A stretch of DNA of 64,000 bases, taken from contig JBFWUB010000019.1 of NCBI GenBank assembly GCA_050247515.1, positions 1 through 64,000 on the forward strand, written 5' to 3'. This DNA comes from RAM1 sp050247515. Lineage in GTDB: Bacteria > Pseudomonadota > Gammaproteobacteria > Burkholderiales > Burkholderiaceae_C. The notes beneath the pieces are model-generated. The model was not told where the DNA came from. It searched no databases and was given only the letters and a program-made list of their open reading frames with translations. A program made the position numbers and the translations under genes. This document shows, in pieces, positions 52,901 to 60,700 of this stretch (position 1 is the stretch's first letter; each line of letters starts with the position of its first letter).

Positions 52901-54553
52901 AAATGGGTGGCCCCGGCCAAAGTCACGCTGCCCGGTGGCACGACGCAAGACAAGGGCTACGACGGCCTGCTGAATCTGCAAGGCTTGAATGTCAAGACCG
53001 CAGGCCAGCAAACCACACTGAACCTGAGCAACCGCTACGGCAAGGCCCAGGAGGTCAAGACAAGTGACCGGGCCGACACCGCCAACAACGTCAGCACCAC
53101 GCGGAACAGCAGCTACCTGTACGACGATGAGATCCGCCTCACGCAGGTACAGACGAACACGGGTGGATTCTTTGGCAGTGACACAGAAGACTTCACGCTG
53201 GATGCGGTGGCCAACCGGATTGCGCACAGCAAGGCGGCCGGGGCGTGGACGTATGACGCCAACAACCAGCTCACGAGTCGGCCGGGGGCGAGCTATGAGT
53301 ACGACGCAGCGGGCAACCAGACGAAGAAGACGGAAGGAAGCACCGTCCGCAACTACAGCTATGACAGCCAGAACCGGCTGACCGGCATCACGGACGGAAG
53401 CGGCAACCAGATCGCCCGATACGGATACGACCTACTGGACAGGCGGCTTTGGAAAGAGCAGTACCGCGATCAGGCCGGGCAGCAACTGCCTCGAGCCGAG
53501 CGGACTTACTACCTGTACAGCGATGAAAGCCCTATTGGGGAGGCGACTCAGGACATCACCCTGAATGCCGATGGTTCAACGACGGCAGCCACGGGCCCGA
53601 CGATCACAACGCAGTACGGCCCCAGACCGGACAGCGAATTCACCACAGGCGTGCTGTTCCTGAAGACAACCAACAGCAACGGCAGCCTGACAGTTGCCTA
53701 CTACAACCACGATCATCTGAACACGCCGGTACAGGCGACGGACAAGGCAGGCAATGTGGTGTGGGCAGCGAGTTACAACGCCTTTGGCAGAGCGACTGTC
53801 ATCACCACGCCAACGCAGGAGCGGCCAACGGTCGTCTCCAACCTGCGGCTGCCTGGGCAGTACTTGGATGCTGAGTCGGGGTTGCATTTCAATTGGCGGC
53901 GGTACTACGACGCAGAGGCGGGGCGTTACATCACCGTCGACCCTATTGGGGTTGACGGTGGTATCAGCCTGTACGGCTATGTGAACCATGACCCTGTTAA
54001 TTGGATCGATCCAACGGGCGAAGCGTTTTTTGCTCCACTTGTGCCACTCGCCATGGGGGCGGCAAGTATGTACTCGCGTTGCGTGGCGCAGTGCACGGTT
54101 GGTGCGGCGGTGGGCAATATGCTGGGTAAGTCTTGTGAAGACGTCACGGCGAGTGCAAAGGGGTGTGCGACCAGCTGTCTTAATCCTCTGAATTGGGGAG
54201 GAAAAGCAGGGCCCAGGAAGATGGGAGCAAAAGGCGGCCCCGCAAGTGCCAAGCAAAGTGCAGATCTCTCCAAACATCTCGGTTATACAGAAAAATACGG
54301 CAAGGGTGGCGTCAAAGAAATGGAGAACGGCCGTGTTCGATACTACGGCGAGGTCCAAGCAGCGAACAAGACTGGGGAGATGGCAGGGCGTCGTTATGTT
54401 CATGAGTTCAATCCAGCGACAGGACGCTCACGCGGTTGGCATGAAACCGTCGATCACGCGGGTAACGTACGACAAGTTCGCCCCGAGCTGAACAATGGGT
54501 CAAAAAAGCACTACCAATTCGATACGAATGGTCGATACATGGGAAGTTGGTAA
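49901..54553 (+). CDS. Sec-exported RHS/YD-repeat polymorphic toxin
   Basis: A 1550-residue RHS protein. Unlike T6SS Rhs effectors it has no PAAR domain; it starts with a Sec signal peptide ending WAQAQ (cleavage about residue 31). YD repeats fill roughly residues 245-1290 (TYDAANRLTAQTQTQ, SYSYDANGRMTSATD), forming the cocoon that encloses a toxin. The RHS core reads ISLYGYVNHDPVNWIDPTG near residue 1370. The variable tip (about 1374-1550) includes a short Cys-containing hydrophobic stretch and ends RRYVHEFNPATGRSRGWHET, DHAGNVRQVRPE, HYQFDTNGRYMGSW. I cannot assign the toxin activity. The tip DNA is AT-richer than the shell, and its immunity gene begins at the next base. Confidence 0.88.
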   Translation: MNTMSFDNAARRLRALCAGLALGLSCTWAQAQGNVSPPNGTHSQEIVDLAVQTVAGEVSWTRVFNGSGWRFNRHWDGISGSYKAMTTQSTGGGSPQQLTSAGGGVETCWIWVDEDWQPSDGVAGLPGSGAEAPVILSPQSYLPANNSQSQTTQPLSAAVGSAFASACGGIGGNVTGGGEAQEFEGWRRGGGLYVGTGGRYIFKNRYLLEKAPILRLGELAGEPAGGDIALTNLQAVAAGWRWSDRAGDWAEYDDQGRMTRYGDKNNNTVWLQRNAAGQVVRIGAAAANAATASTALTLHYNAAGYLTQAKDYPQPGNPLDAAQRTVSYSYDANGRMTSATDARAQTSQYLYDNRARLTQTTDPLGRQTRLTYDEGNNSVKQMTAADGGVSDFAFSYDDARKVFYSKSQGPATANGRRVEDYTHDRAGDLIKYEVNGRVEMEVKRDPVARTETRTNARGFATVFTKNEYEQIVQVQHPDGSKQSTQYEAVRLNPLLETDELGVKTKYDYDTRGNLLKTTQAQGTAEERITEYELDATGRPTKITRKGRTESNGTTTPDAVWQIAYDAAGQISQTTDPEGQVRAYVYNRLGALVRYTDPRGHSTSYETDAAGNLTKVTNALGQVRTYAYDAAGNLTTATDARGKATLAHYDAMNRRARITNAVGGQYQLQYDAQGQPVKETDEDGRTTTARYDTYLRLIEQGDALGHTITHGYQIADGGAGVLGSLGEPTDTQYPTFRKQVRYDSRERATTQSLIHTNAAGSETLTIGQTYDARGQLKTETDAYGKTRSYSYDALGQLIETTDALGHKTKAQYDARGNLITLTDAKGNTHTFSYDRNNRLTRETLPMGQTTTYAWDAAGNLAEKTDPKGVKTSYTYDAANRLTAQTQTQGGATIRTTQLTWDPENNLTAWTDTDATRPAGQQTSSATATYDDAGRKTSETTTYPNPTGTPYTLGYSYQYSPAGKKTQLTWPDGTQIGYGYSAHGELETVNIPGEGNISINQYKWVAPAKVTLPGGTTQDKGYDGLLNLQGLNVKTAGQQTTLNLSNRYGKAQEVKTSDRADTANNVSTTRNSSYLYDDEIRLTQVQTNTGGFFGSDTEDFTLDAVANRIAHSKAAGAWTYDANNQLTSRPGASYEYDAAGNQTKKTEGSTVRNYSYDSQNRLTGITDGSGNQIARYGYDLLDRRLWKEQYRDQAGQQLPRAERTYYLYSDESPIGEATQDITLNADGSTTAATGPTITTQYGPRPDSEFTTGVLFLKTTNSNGSLTVAYYNHDHLNTPVQATDKAGNVVWAASYNAFGRATVITTPTQERPTVVSNLRLPGQYLDAESGLHFNWRRYYDAEAGRYITVDPIGVDGGISLYGYVNHDPVNWIDPTGEAFFAPLVPLAMGAASMYSRCVAQCTVGAAVGNMLGKSCEDVTASAKGCATSCLNPLNWGGKAGPRKMGAKGGPASAKQSADLSKHLGYTEKYGKGGVKEMENGRVRYYGEVQAANKTGEMAGRRYVHEFNPATGRSRGWHETVDHAGNVRQVRPELNNGSKKHYQFDTNGRYMGSW

Positions 54554-54823
54554 ATGGAAATTGATCTTCACACTATCCGTTGTGTATTTCAGGACGTCTT
54601 GAGCGGCCGACTGTCGCGCGAGCAAGCTGATCGCTGGGCGTACTCAGTGGTGCAGCAAGAAGAGGCTGGAACCTTAACGTATTCACCCGCAGCTGACAAA
54701 GCGCGAATTTGGGCTGGCGTGATGTATCTGTACGGAGTGGACATGATGAATGCGCCGAATGAGTACCTTCACAGTGACGAGGACATTCAGGCTGCCATGA
54801 AAGAGAAACTTGGTGATCAGTAG
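54554..54823 (+). CDS. Probable immunity protein 1 for the RHS toxin
   Basis: An 89-residue acidic protein (MEIDLHTIRCVFQDVLSGRL, then SREQADRWAYSVVQQEEAG, KARIWAGVMYLYGVDMMNAP). Its ATG directly follows the toxin stop, the standard place for the cognate immunity gene. The sequence pattern resembles small immunity proteins found behind other RHS genes. A decayed second copy lies at 56133-56261. It should bind and block the toxin tip in the cytoplasm of the producer; inferred from position and similarity in form. Confidence 0.7.
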   Translation: MEIDLHTIRCVFQDVLSGRLSREQADRWAYSVVQQEEAGTLTYSPAADKARIWAGVMYLYGVDMMNAPNEYLHSDEDIQAAMKEKLGDQ

Positions 54824-54831
54824 GAACAGCC

Positions 54832-55254
54832 ATGATGGATATCGAACTCGTTACTGAACTAGATGTAGCTTCGCGCAACGTCACAGGCGTTGCGCGAGTG
54901 CCGACCGAAGTCGCTGCGTCCTATGTACAAGGTCTCGCGGAAGCCTTTGTCGCCGATCCCTCTAGTTTCCACTGGTGGGAGTCTCTTAAAAGCAGCGCAA
55001 CCCGGATTCCATACGGCGCCGACGACGGTCTGGCGACACTTATTAGTCTCATCGGAGATCAAACCGATGTTTGTTTGGTCGTGACTGACGAGGTGCAACC
55101 ACCTTGGCCTGTTTATGCTGGCAACGCTCGTCAGCTCATTGCAATGCTGCGAGAGTGTCGGTTCTGTGAGTACATATTTGCGCCGCATGACATGAGTTGG
55201 GTCATCTTCGATACTCACATGAATGAATTAGTGTGTGTTGGGCTGGAGCGCTGA
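54832..55254 (+). CDS. Probable immunity protein 2 (DUF6756-like)
   Basis: A 140-residue protein with AATSYVQGLAEAF-type N-terminus, SSFHWWESLK, TDEVQPPWPVYAGNARQLIA and RECRFCEYIFAPHDMSWVIF-DTHMNELVCVG near the end. The last pattern (F-E-Y, W, N-H-like, L, V-G) recalls the DUF6756 family seen in toxin-immunity loci; I am not certain of the match. TAGGAACAG precedes the ATG at 54832, eight bases after the first immunity gene. No matching toxin tip is encoded here, so it may be an orphan from an earlier tip. Confidence 0.6.
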   Translation: MMDIELVTELDVASRNVTGVARVPTEVAASYVQGLAEAFVADPSSFHWWESLKSSATRIPYGADDGLATLISLIGDQTDVCLVVTDEVQPPWPVYAGNARQLIAMLRECRFCEYIFAPHDMSWVIFDTHMNELVCVGLER

Positions 55255-55305
55255 TTTGAAACTAGCAAGTCAGCAGCCGAGCCGTTCTCCGCCCAATCTG
55301 GATAG

Positions 55306-55443
55306 GCGAGGCAATGCGCAGCTGGGGCGATATACGAGTTTGAGGTCCGGGATAACGCCGGTGGTCACAACTTCGGCACCGGCAACTCGCAGAACCGCGG
55401 ACCACACTTCAATGATGCCAAGGGTAATCACTATGACTACTAG
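55306..55443 (+). pseudogene. Orphan RHS toxin C-terminal tip fragment
   Basis: A 45-codon open stretch without a start, ending at TAG 55441. It reads ...AIYEFEVRDNAGGHNFGTGN followed by SQNRGPHFNDAKGNHYDY. The HNFG, RGPHFN and NHYDY pattern is the well-known end of a toxin module at the C-terminus of many RHS and related proteins. A stop lies in frame at 55303, so it is a displaced remnant of an earlier toxin tip. The next gene starts inside it, as its former immunity gene. Confidence 0.7.
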
Positions 55444-56074
55444 CATTGCTTTGGCGAGAGCCCAAGACCTCTTTACTGACAATGAAGTAGTTGACTTCAA
55501 GCAAGCCAAAGCGCTGCCACAGATCGGTGTTGCAGGCGCAAGTTGGGTGGCTAGCGGGGCCTCGCTACATGAGACTCTTTCGCTCGTGTTGAAGTTCGTA
55601 CTTTCACTGGTGAAAGACAGACTTCCTTCCACTGAGATTTGGTTGCTTGTTGGCACGCGGGCGTGGCAGCCAGGTGCGCGTGTCGTTCGCCACTACAAAC
55701 TTTGGGACGCTTTGCAGCAACGAGGAATAAAAATTCCGAATGGAAGCCAGTTGACCGAAGAAGTGGTGGTTGAGTCAAAAAGCGGCATAAAGTTTTTTGG
55801 TGCCGCGAAGCTGCTTGAATTTGCGGCTGGGGATGTCGCTCAAGTTCTGCTGGCCGAGCATTGCACATACCTGATTGCGGTACCTGCCGATTTTTCCATC
55901 CATGCCGTATTGAGGGTAGTTTGGTCTGGCGACTTGCAGATCGATTCGGAACTCATTGGGCTCGTGGCCGAAGCTGACGGATTGCTGCTCAAGAAGCTTG
56001 GAGAGTTTGACGATCCCGAGCGAGGTGTTGTAGCAATTGGTCGGCCACGTGTTGTGAATGCACTTTTCTCCTAA
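55433..56074 (+). CDS. Probable immunity protein 3, partner of the orphan tip
   Basis: A 213-residue protein beginning MTTSIALARAQDLFTDNEVV at an ATG that overlaps the stop of the orphan toxin tip; upstream codons in the same frame are leftover tip sequence and not used. Features: QIGVAGASWVASGASLHETL, VKDRLPSTEIWLLVGTRAWQ, VVRHYKLWDALQQRGIKIPN and a C-terminal VVAIGRPRVVNALFS. No known domain recognised. Position makes it the likely immunity gene kept after the toxin was displaced. Confidence 0.6.
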   Translation: MTTSIALARAQDLFTDNEVVDFKQAKALPQIGVAGASWVASGASLHETLSLVLKFVLSLVKDRLPSTEIWLLVGTRAWQPGARVVRHYKLWDALQQRGIKIPNGSQLTEEVVVESKSGIKFFGAAKLLEFAAGDVAQVLLAEHCTYLIAVPADFSIHAVLRVVWSGDLQIDSELIGLVAEADGLLLKKLGEFDDPERGVVAIGRPRVVNALFS

Positions 56075-56132
56075 ATGATGTCTTGCAAACGGCCGAGCCG
56101 AAAATGTTTGGCACATATCGGACTGGTAAAGA

Positions 56133-56261
56133 GAAATTGACCTTCACGCTACCTGTCTCATATTCCACGACGTCTTGAACGGTCGATTGTCTCGCGAGAA
56201 AACTGATGGTTGGGCCTACTGGTTAATGCTGCAAGAGGAGGTGGGCACCACCGCTCACTGA
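56133..56261 (+). pseudogene. Decayed duplicate of immunity gene 1
   Basis: Translates to EIDLHATCLIFHDVLNGRLS REKTDGWAYWLMLQEEVG, clearly related to the start of the protein at 54554 (MEIDLHTIRCVFQDVLSGRL). The start codon is lost (GAG in place of ATG) and TGA at 56259 truncates it. The DNA before it (56103-56129, ending GGACTGGTAA) also resembles the last codons of the RHS tip, so a toxin end plus immunity start was duplicated and has decayed. Confidence 0.65.
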
Positions 56262-56278
56262 AAGATGAAGTAGATGTT

Positions 56279-56680
56279 ATGGGCATCAAAGAATTTCTGG
56301 AGACGATTTACATCGGCGATCGTGGCTGCATGTCTATTTTGATAGATGGCTGGAACTCTGAAGTAAAGATGCAAGTGACTTGTATATCTCGCGTTCGTGC
56401 ATCTACCTGGGATTTTTATACAGAAGAAGACTTGCCAAACGGATTCATTGTTTTTGAAGAAGTGAAGAGTGTGTCAATCACGCCAAGCGAGGCGATGCCT
56501 AACGACGCTATCAATGAAATATGGGTTGAAGCAATGGAGCCGGATGGAGTTTGCGTTGTCGCCATTAGCGTAGATGCGGTAGATGAATCAGACTCGCATA
56601 CAGAAGTTGAGATTCGAATTCGCGCTCGATCAATGGCACTTGAAGATGCAAGAAATCCCGGAATGAGGATCGTCTCGTGA
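56279..56680 (+). CDS. Probable immunity protein 4 (DUF6258-like)
   Basis: A 133-residue protein: MGIKEFLETIYIGDRGCMSI, LIDGWNSEVKMQVTCISRVR, DLPNGFIVFEEVKSVSITPS, then an acidic C-terminus LEDARNPGMRIVS. The GxKEFLxTIYxGDR start recalls a family found in immunity arrays (I think DUF6258, not certain). The ATG at 56279 is preferred to an upstream in-frame start at 56210 that runs through the decayed duplicate. It is AT-rich compared with the surroundings, consistent with acquisition. Confidence 0.6.
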   Translation: MGIKEFLETIYIGDRGCMSILIDGWNSEVKMQVTCISRVRASTWDFYTEEDLPNGFIVFEEVKSVSITPSEAMPNDAINEIWVEAMEPDGVCVVAISVDAVDESDSHTEVEIRIRARSMALEDARNPGMRIVS

Positions 56681-56693
56681 GCAGGCGTCTGTC

Positions 56694-57152
56694 GTGAATT
56701 CAAACGGAAATGGCACGATCAAAGTGAACCAGATCCAGCGCTTTGCCACGAAATTGGGTTCTGACATCGGCGCCAGTTTGCAGAAACTCGCGGCTACAGC
56801 GGGCGCTGAAAATCGTTCCCTTGTGCTTGAAAAGTCAAGTCAGGAAATTTCTGTGGCAATGAAAACCCTCCTGGAAAAGTGCATTGAAAATTCCAAATGC
56901 ATCTGGATAGTTGAGAGCTATTTCAACCATCCAAGTGTGAAGGTGGTTCCCCGTGAATGCATTGACTTGTGGGTTGAAGAATCCGTAGGAAAGGGCGAAC
57001 ACGGTTTGCTGGTGAATCCATTGACTGGGACTGTTCTATTCATCGCTTCCTATAAAGACGTTGAAGAAGATGGCGGCGAGTTGTATGTATCCGCTAAGCG
57101 GTGCGCCGGTGATTTGTGGGACGACATCGTTTCTTTACAGAGAGCTAACTAA
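56694..57152 (+). CDS. Hypothetical small protein in the immunity array
   Basis: A 152-residue protein with a GTG start at 56694. The N-terminal half is helical (RFATKLGSDIGASLQKLAAT, EISVAMKTLLEKCIENSK), the rest beta-rich (CIWIVESYFNHPSVKVVP; GLLVNPLTGTVLFIASYK; GELYVSAKRC). No family recognised. Its AT-richer DNA and place directly after immunity-like genes suggest another immunity or array passenger, but this is only context. The glutaredoxin-like gene follows after three bases with normal GC content. Confidence 0.5.
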   Translation: MNSNGNGTIKVNQIQRFATKLGSDIGASLQKLAATAGAENRSLVLEKSSQEISVAMKTLLEKCIENSKCIWIVESYFNHPSVKVVPRECIDLWVEESVGKGEHGLLVNPLTGTVLFIASYKDVEEDGGELYVSAKRCAGDLWDDIVSLQRAN

Positions 57153-57155
57153 CCC

Positions 57156-57701
57156 ATGACCACCATCTGCCCCAAATGCCGCACCGTCCGCCCCGCGGAC
57201 ACCTCTGCCCCCGCCTGGCAATGTCCCGCCTGCGGCGTCGCCTATGCCAAAGCCGGTGGCGCCGCCGAACCCATGCGCCCGTCTGCGCGTCCGCCTATGC
57301 GCGCCTCATCCACCACCTACACCAGCGCCGGCCCCGGCATCCCCTGGGCCAAGCTCATTGCCGTGGCGGCGCTGGCCTGGGGCGGGTGGCAGGGCTATCA
57401 GTTGTCCACCACGGGGCAGGCGGGCAGCAGTGAAAGCGGCTTGGCCACGCTGGCGGCGTCTGCCGCGCCCAGCGACGTGCTGTTCTACAGCGCCCCCTGG
57501 TGCGCCAACTGCGCCGAGGCCAAGGGCTGGTTGCGGCGCTATGGCTTCAAGTACCAGGAATGCGATATCGATGCGCGCGCGGAATGCGCGCAGCAGCTGC
57601 GCAGCTTTGGTGGCGACGGGGTGCCGTACCTCGTCGTCAAGGGTCACCACATGAAAGACGGCTTTGATTCATCTGAATTCATTGCCGCGCTGCAGAAGTA
57701 A
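57156..57701 (+). CDS. Zinc-ribbon, membrane-anchored glutaredoxin-like protein
   Basis: A 181-residue three-part protein. The N-terminus is a zinc ribbon (C5-P-K-C8 and C23-P-A-C26). A Pro-rich linker leads to one membrane segment (WAKLIAVAALAWGGWQGY). The C-terminal domain is a thioredoxin/glutaredoxin fold with active site C116-A-N-C119 in SAPWCANCAEAKGWLRRYGF, DIDARAECAQQLRS and cis-proline loop GVPYLVV. It sits in the surface cluster between the immunity array and the FN3 protein. It could supply reducing or disulfide-exchange activity for the Cys-containing surface proteins; that is inference. Confidence 0.8.
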   Translation: MTTICPKCRTVRPADTSAPAWQCPACGVAYAKAGGAAEPMRPSARPPMRASSTTYTSAGPGIPWAKLIAVAALAWGGWQGYQLSTTGQAGSSESGLATLAASAAPSDVLFYSAPWCANCAEAKGWLRRYGFKYQECDIDARAECAQQLRSFGGDGVPYLVVKGHHMKDGFDSSEFIAALQK

Positions 57702-57747
57702 CAACACATCCATAAGTCATTCAATCAGAGGCAGGGACGCGTCAGCC

Positions 57748-60700
57748 ATGAACAATTTGATCTCTTCCATCCGCCATCTCGGGGCGGCGGCTCTTGTCGT
57801 GCTCGGCGGCATGTCCGCGCCCGCATTTGCGCAAGATACCGTGTGCGCCAGCGTCAAGATCCAGATCAAGCAGGAGCTGACGATGGAGCGCCAGGCGTTT
57901 GACGCCGAGATGAAGATCAACAACACCACCGACAACGGCACCATCGAAAACGTGTCGGTCGTGGTCAAGGTGATGGAACAGGACGGCACGCCCGTGGCCT
58001 TGACGGAAGACCCCAACGCCACCGGCGCCAAGTTCTTTATCCGCGTGTCGCACAAGGACAAGATCTCTGACGTCACGGGCACCGGCGCCGTGGCGCCTGC
58101 CACCACCGCCATCATCAACTGGCTGATCATCCCCGCGCCCGGCTCCGCCGGCGCCAACCCCAGCGGCAAGAAGTATTTGATCGGCGCCACGCTGCGCTAC
58201 CGCTTTGGTGGTGAAGAGCAGACGCTGGAGGTCTCGCCCGACGTGGTCACCGTCAAGCCGCTGCCGCTGCTGACGCTGGATTACTTTTTGCCGTCGGAGG
58301 TAGAGGCCGACGACCCCGTCACGCTGCCGGTGGAGCCCGTGGTGCCGTTCAACCTGGGCGTGCGCGTCAAGAACAACGGCTTTGCCCCCGCGCGCAACAT
58401 GAAGATCGATTCGGCCCAGCCCAAGATCGTGGAGAACGTGCAGGGCCTGCTGGTCAACTTCCAGATCACGGGCAGCAGCATTGACGACGCCCCCGCGCAA
58501 AACACCTTGTTGCTCAATTTTGGCGACATTGCCGCCAGCACCAGCAAGACCGGGCGCTGGGTCATGGAAAGCACGCTGTCCGGCCGGTTTACAGAATTCA
58601 ACGCCAGCTTCAGCCATGCGGATGAGCTGGGCGGCGCGGTCACGTCCATTTTGCAGGCCACCAATGCCCACCTGTTGATCCGCGACGTGCGCGTGGACTT
58701 GCCCGGGCGTGACCTGGTGCGCGATTTCCTCGCCAAAGACGGCGAGGTGATCCGTGTGTATGAGTCCGAGGGCCTGGACACCATCGTCACCGACCGCAGC
58801 GGCGTGGCCCAGCTGCAGACCAGCGGCAGCGGTGGCACGGCCAGCTACCGCCTGACCATCCCGCCCACCGATGGCTTTGTGTACGTCAAGCTGCCCGACC
58901 CGTTTGGCGGCACCAAGGCGCTGGGCACCGTCATGCGCTCAGACGCCAAGCTCATGCCCGCCGACAACGTGTGGCTGTCGCGCAGCCGCAATGCGCAGAG
59001 CAAGGAATGGGAGTACTTCGTCAATTTCTTTGACGTCAACACGCCCGGCATTTACGAAAGCAGTTTCGAGGCGCCCGCGCCGGTGGCGCAGGCCCCGGTG
59101 ATCCAGTTCATCGCCGACAAGGTGGTGCGCCCGGGCCAGCAGGTCGCCTTCATGGTGGAGGCGTCCAGCCCGCAGAACAGCACGGTGTCGCTCAGCGCGG
59201 CGCCGTTGCCGGCGGGCGCTACCTTTGTGCAGCAGCCGTCGAGCCCGGGGGCGGGTACCGGCACGGGCACGGCCACCGGCACCGTCACGGTCAACCTGGC
59301 GCGCGCCGCCTTCAGCTGGACGCCGGGCACCGGCACGGCGGGGGACTATCTCATTACCTACACCGCCACCGACGGCGCGCTCAGCAGCAACCGCTCGGCC
59401 CGCATCAAGGTTGAGGCAGACACCACCCCGGCGCCCGGCCCCGGCACACCCGACATCCATGCGCCCCTGCCGGGTGCGCAGGTGACGGTGCTGCGCCCCG
59501 AGCTGGCCGTGGTCACTTCCGCCGCTGCGCAGGACCCGACCATTGCGGTGGAGTTTGAGCTGTACGCGGACGAGGCTTTGACGCAGGTGCTGGGCAGCGC
59601 CACGGTGGCGCGCAGCACTGTGTCGGGCAGCGGCACCGCCGTGCTGGTGGTGCCCACGGTGTGGCAGGTGCCGGTCGACCTGGCGGACGACAATCCGTAC
59701 TGGTGGCGTGCCCGTGCATCCGACGGCACGCGCTTCAGCCTGTGGGCCAGCTCGTATTTCGGTGTCAACCAGAACAACGACGCCCCGGGCAGCTTCAACC
59801 TGACCCACCCCGTGCCCGACGCCGAGGTGGCCACGCGCTACCCCGTGCTGTCGTGGACGAATGCGCCGGACAGCGATGGCGACACCGTGACCTACGTGGT
59901 GCAGGTCTACCAGGATTCGGGCCTGACGACCTCCACGGTCACCAGCCCCGAGCTGCAGCCCGACGCCAGCGGCGCCACGCAGTGGACGGTGACCGCGCCG
60001 CTGACCAACCATGCCAAGTACTACTGGCGCGTGGTGGCCAGGGACCCACAGGGCGCGCAGACCGTGAGCCCCGCGCGCATGTTCCAGGTCCACACCGGCA
60101 ATCTGCCGCCCACGCAGCCGGTGGCAGTGTCCCCACCCAACGGGGGCGACGCCACCTCGGCCGACACGTTGCTGACCATCCAGAACAGCACCGATGGTGA
60201 TCTGGACCTGCTGACCTATGTGTTCGAAATCGACACCGTCAGCACCTTTGATTCAGCCAACCGGCGCAGCTCCGGCCAGGTGATGGGCTCCATGAGCGGC
60301 AGCACCAGCTGGCCTGTGACGGGCCTGGTGGAAAACCAGATGTACCACTGGCGCGTGAAGGCGCAGGACGGCCGCGCGGAATCGGCCTGGATGGTCAGCA
60401 GCTTCCTGATGAACGCGGTGAACGACCCACCGCCCCAGCCCACCATCAGCAACCCCGGCAACCAGGCCTGGGTGGCCAGCCAGCAGCCCAGCCTGCAGGT
60501 CAACCCCGTGCAGGATCCGGAGCAACGCCCGGTGCGCTACCAGTTTGAGGTGTATGACGATGCAGCCCTGGCCAACCGGGTGGCCGACGGCATTTCGCCC
60601 ACCACGGCGTGGATGAGCAGCGCGCTGGCCGACAAGAACACCTACTACTGGCGCGCCCGCGCGCTTGACAGCCAGGACGCCGCCAGCGCCTGGACGCCGG

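Noticed and set aside
55235..55432. N-terminal extension of immunity protein 3
   Set aside because: These codons overlap leftover toxin-tip DNA in another frame; the ATG at 55433 fits the usual toxin/immunity overlap.
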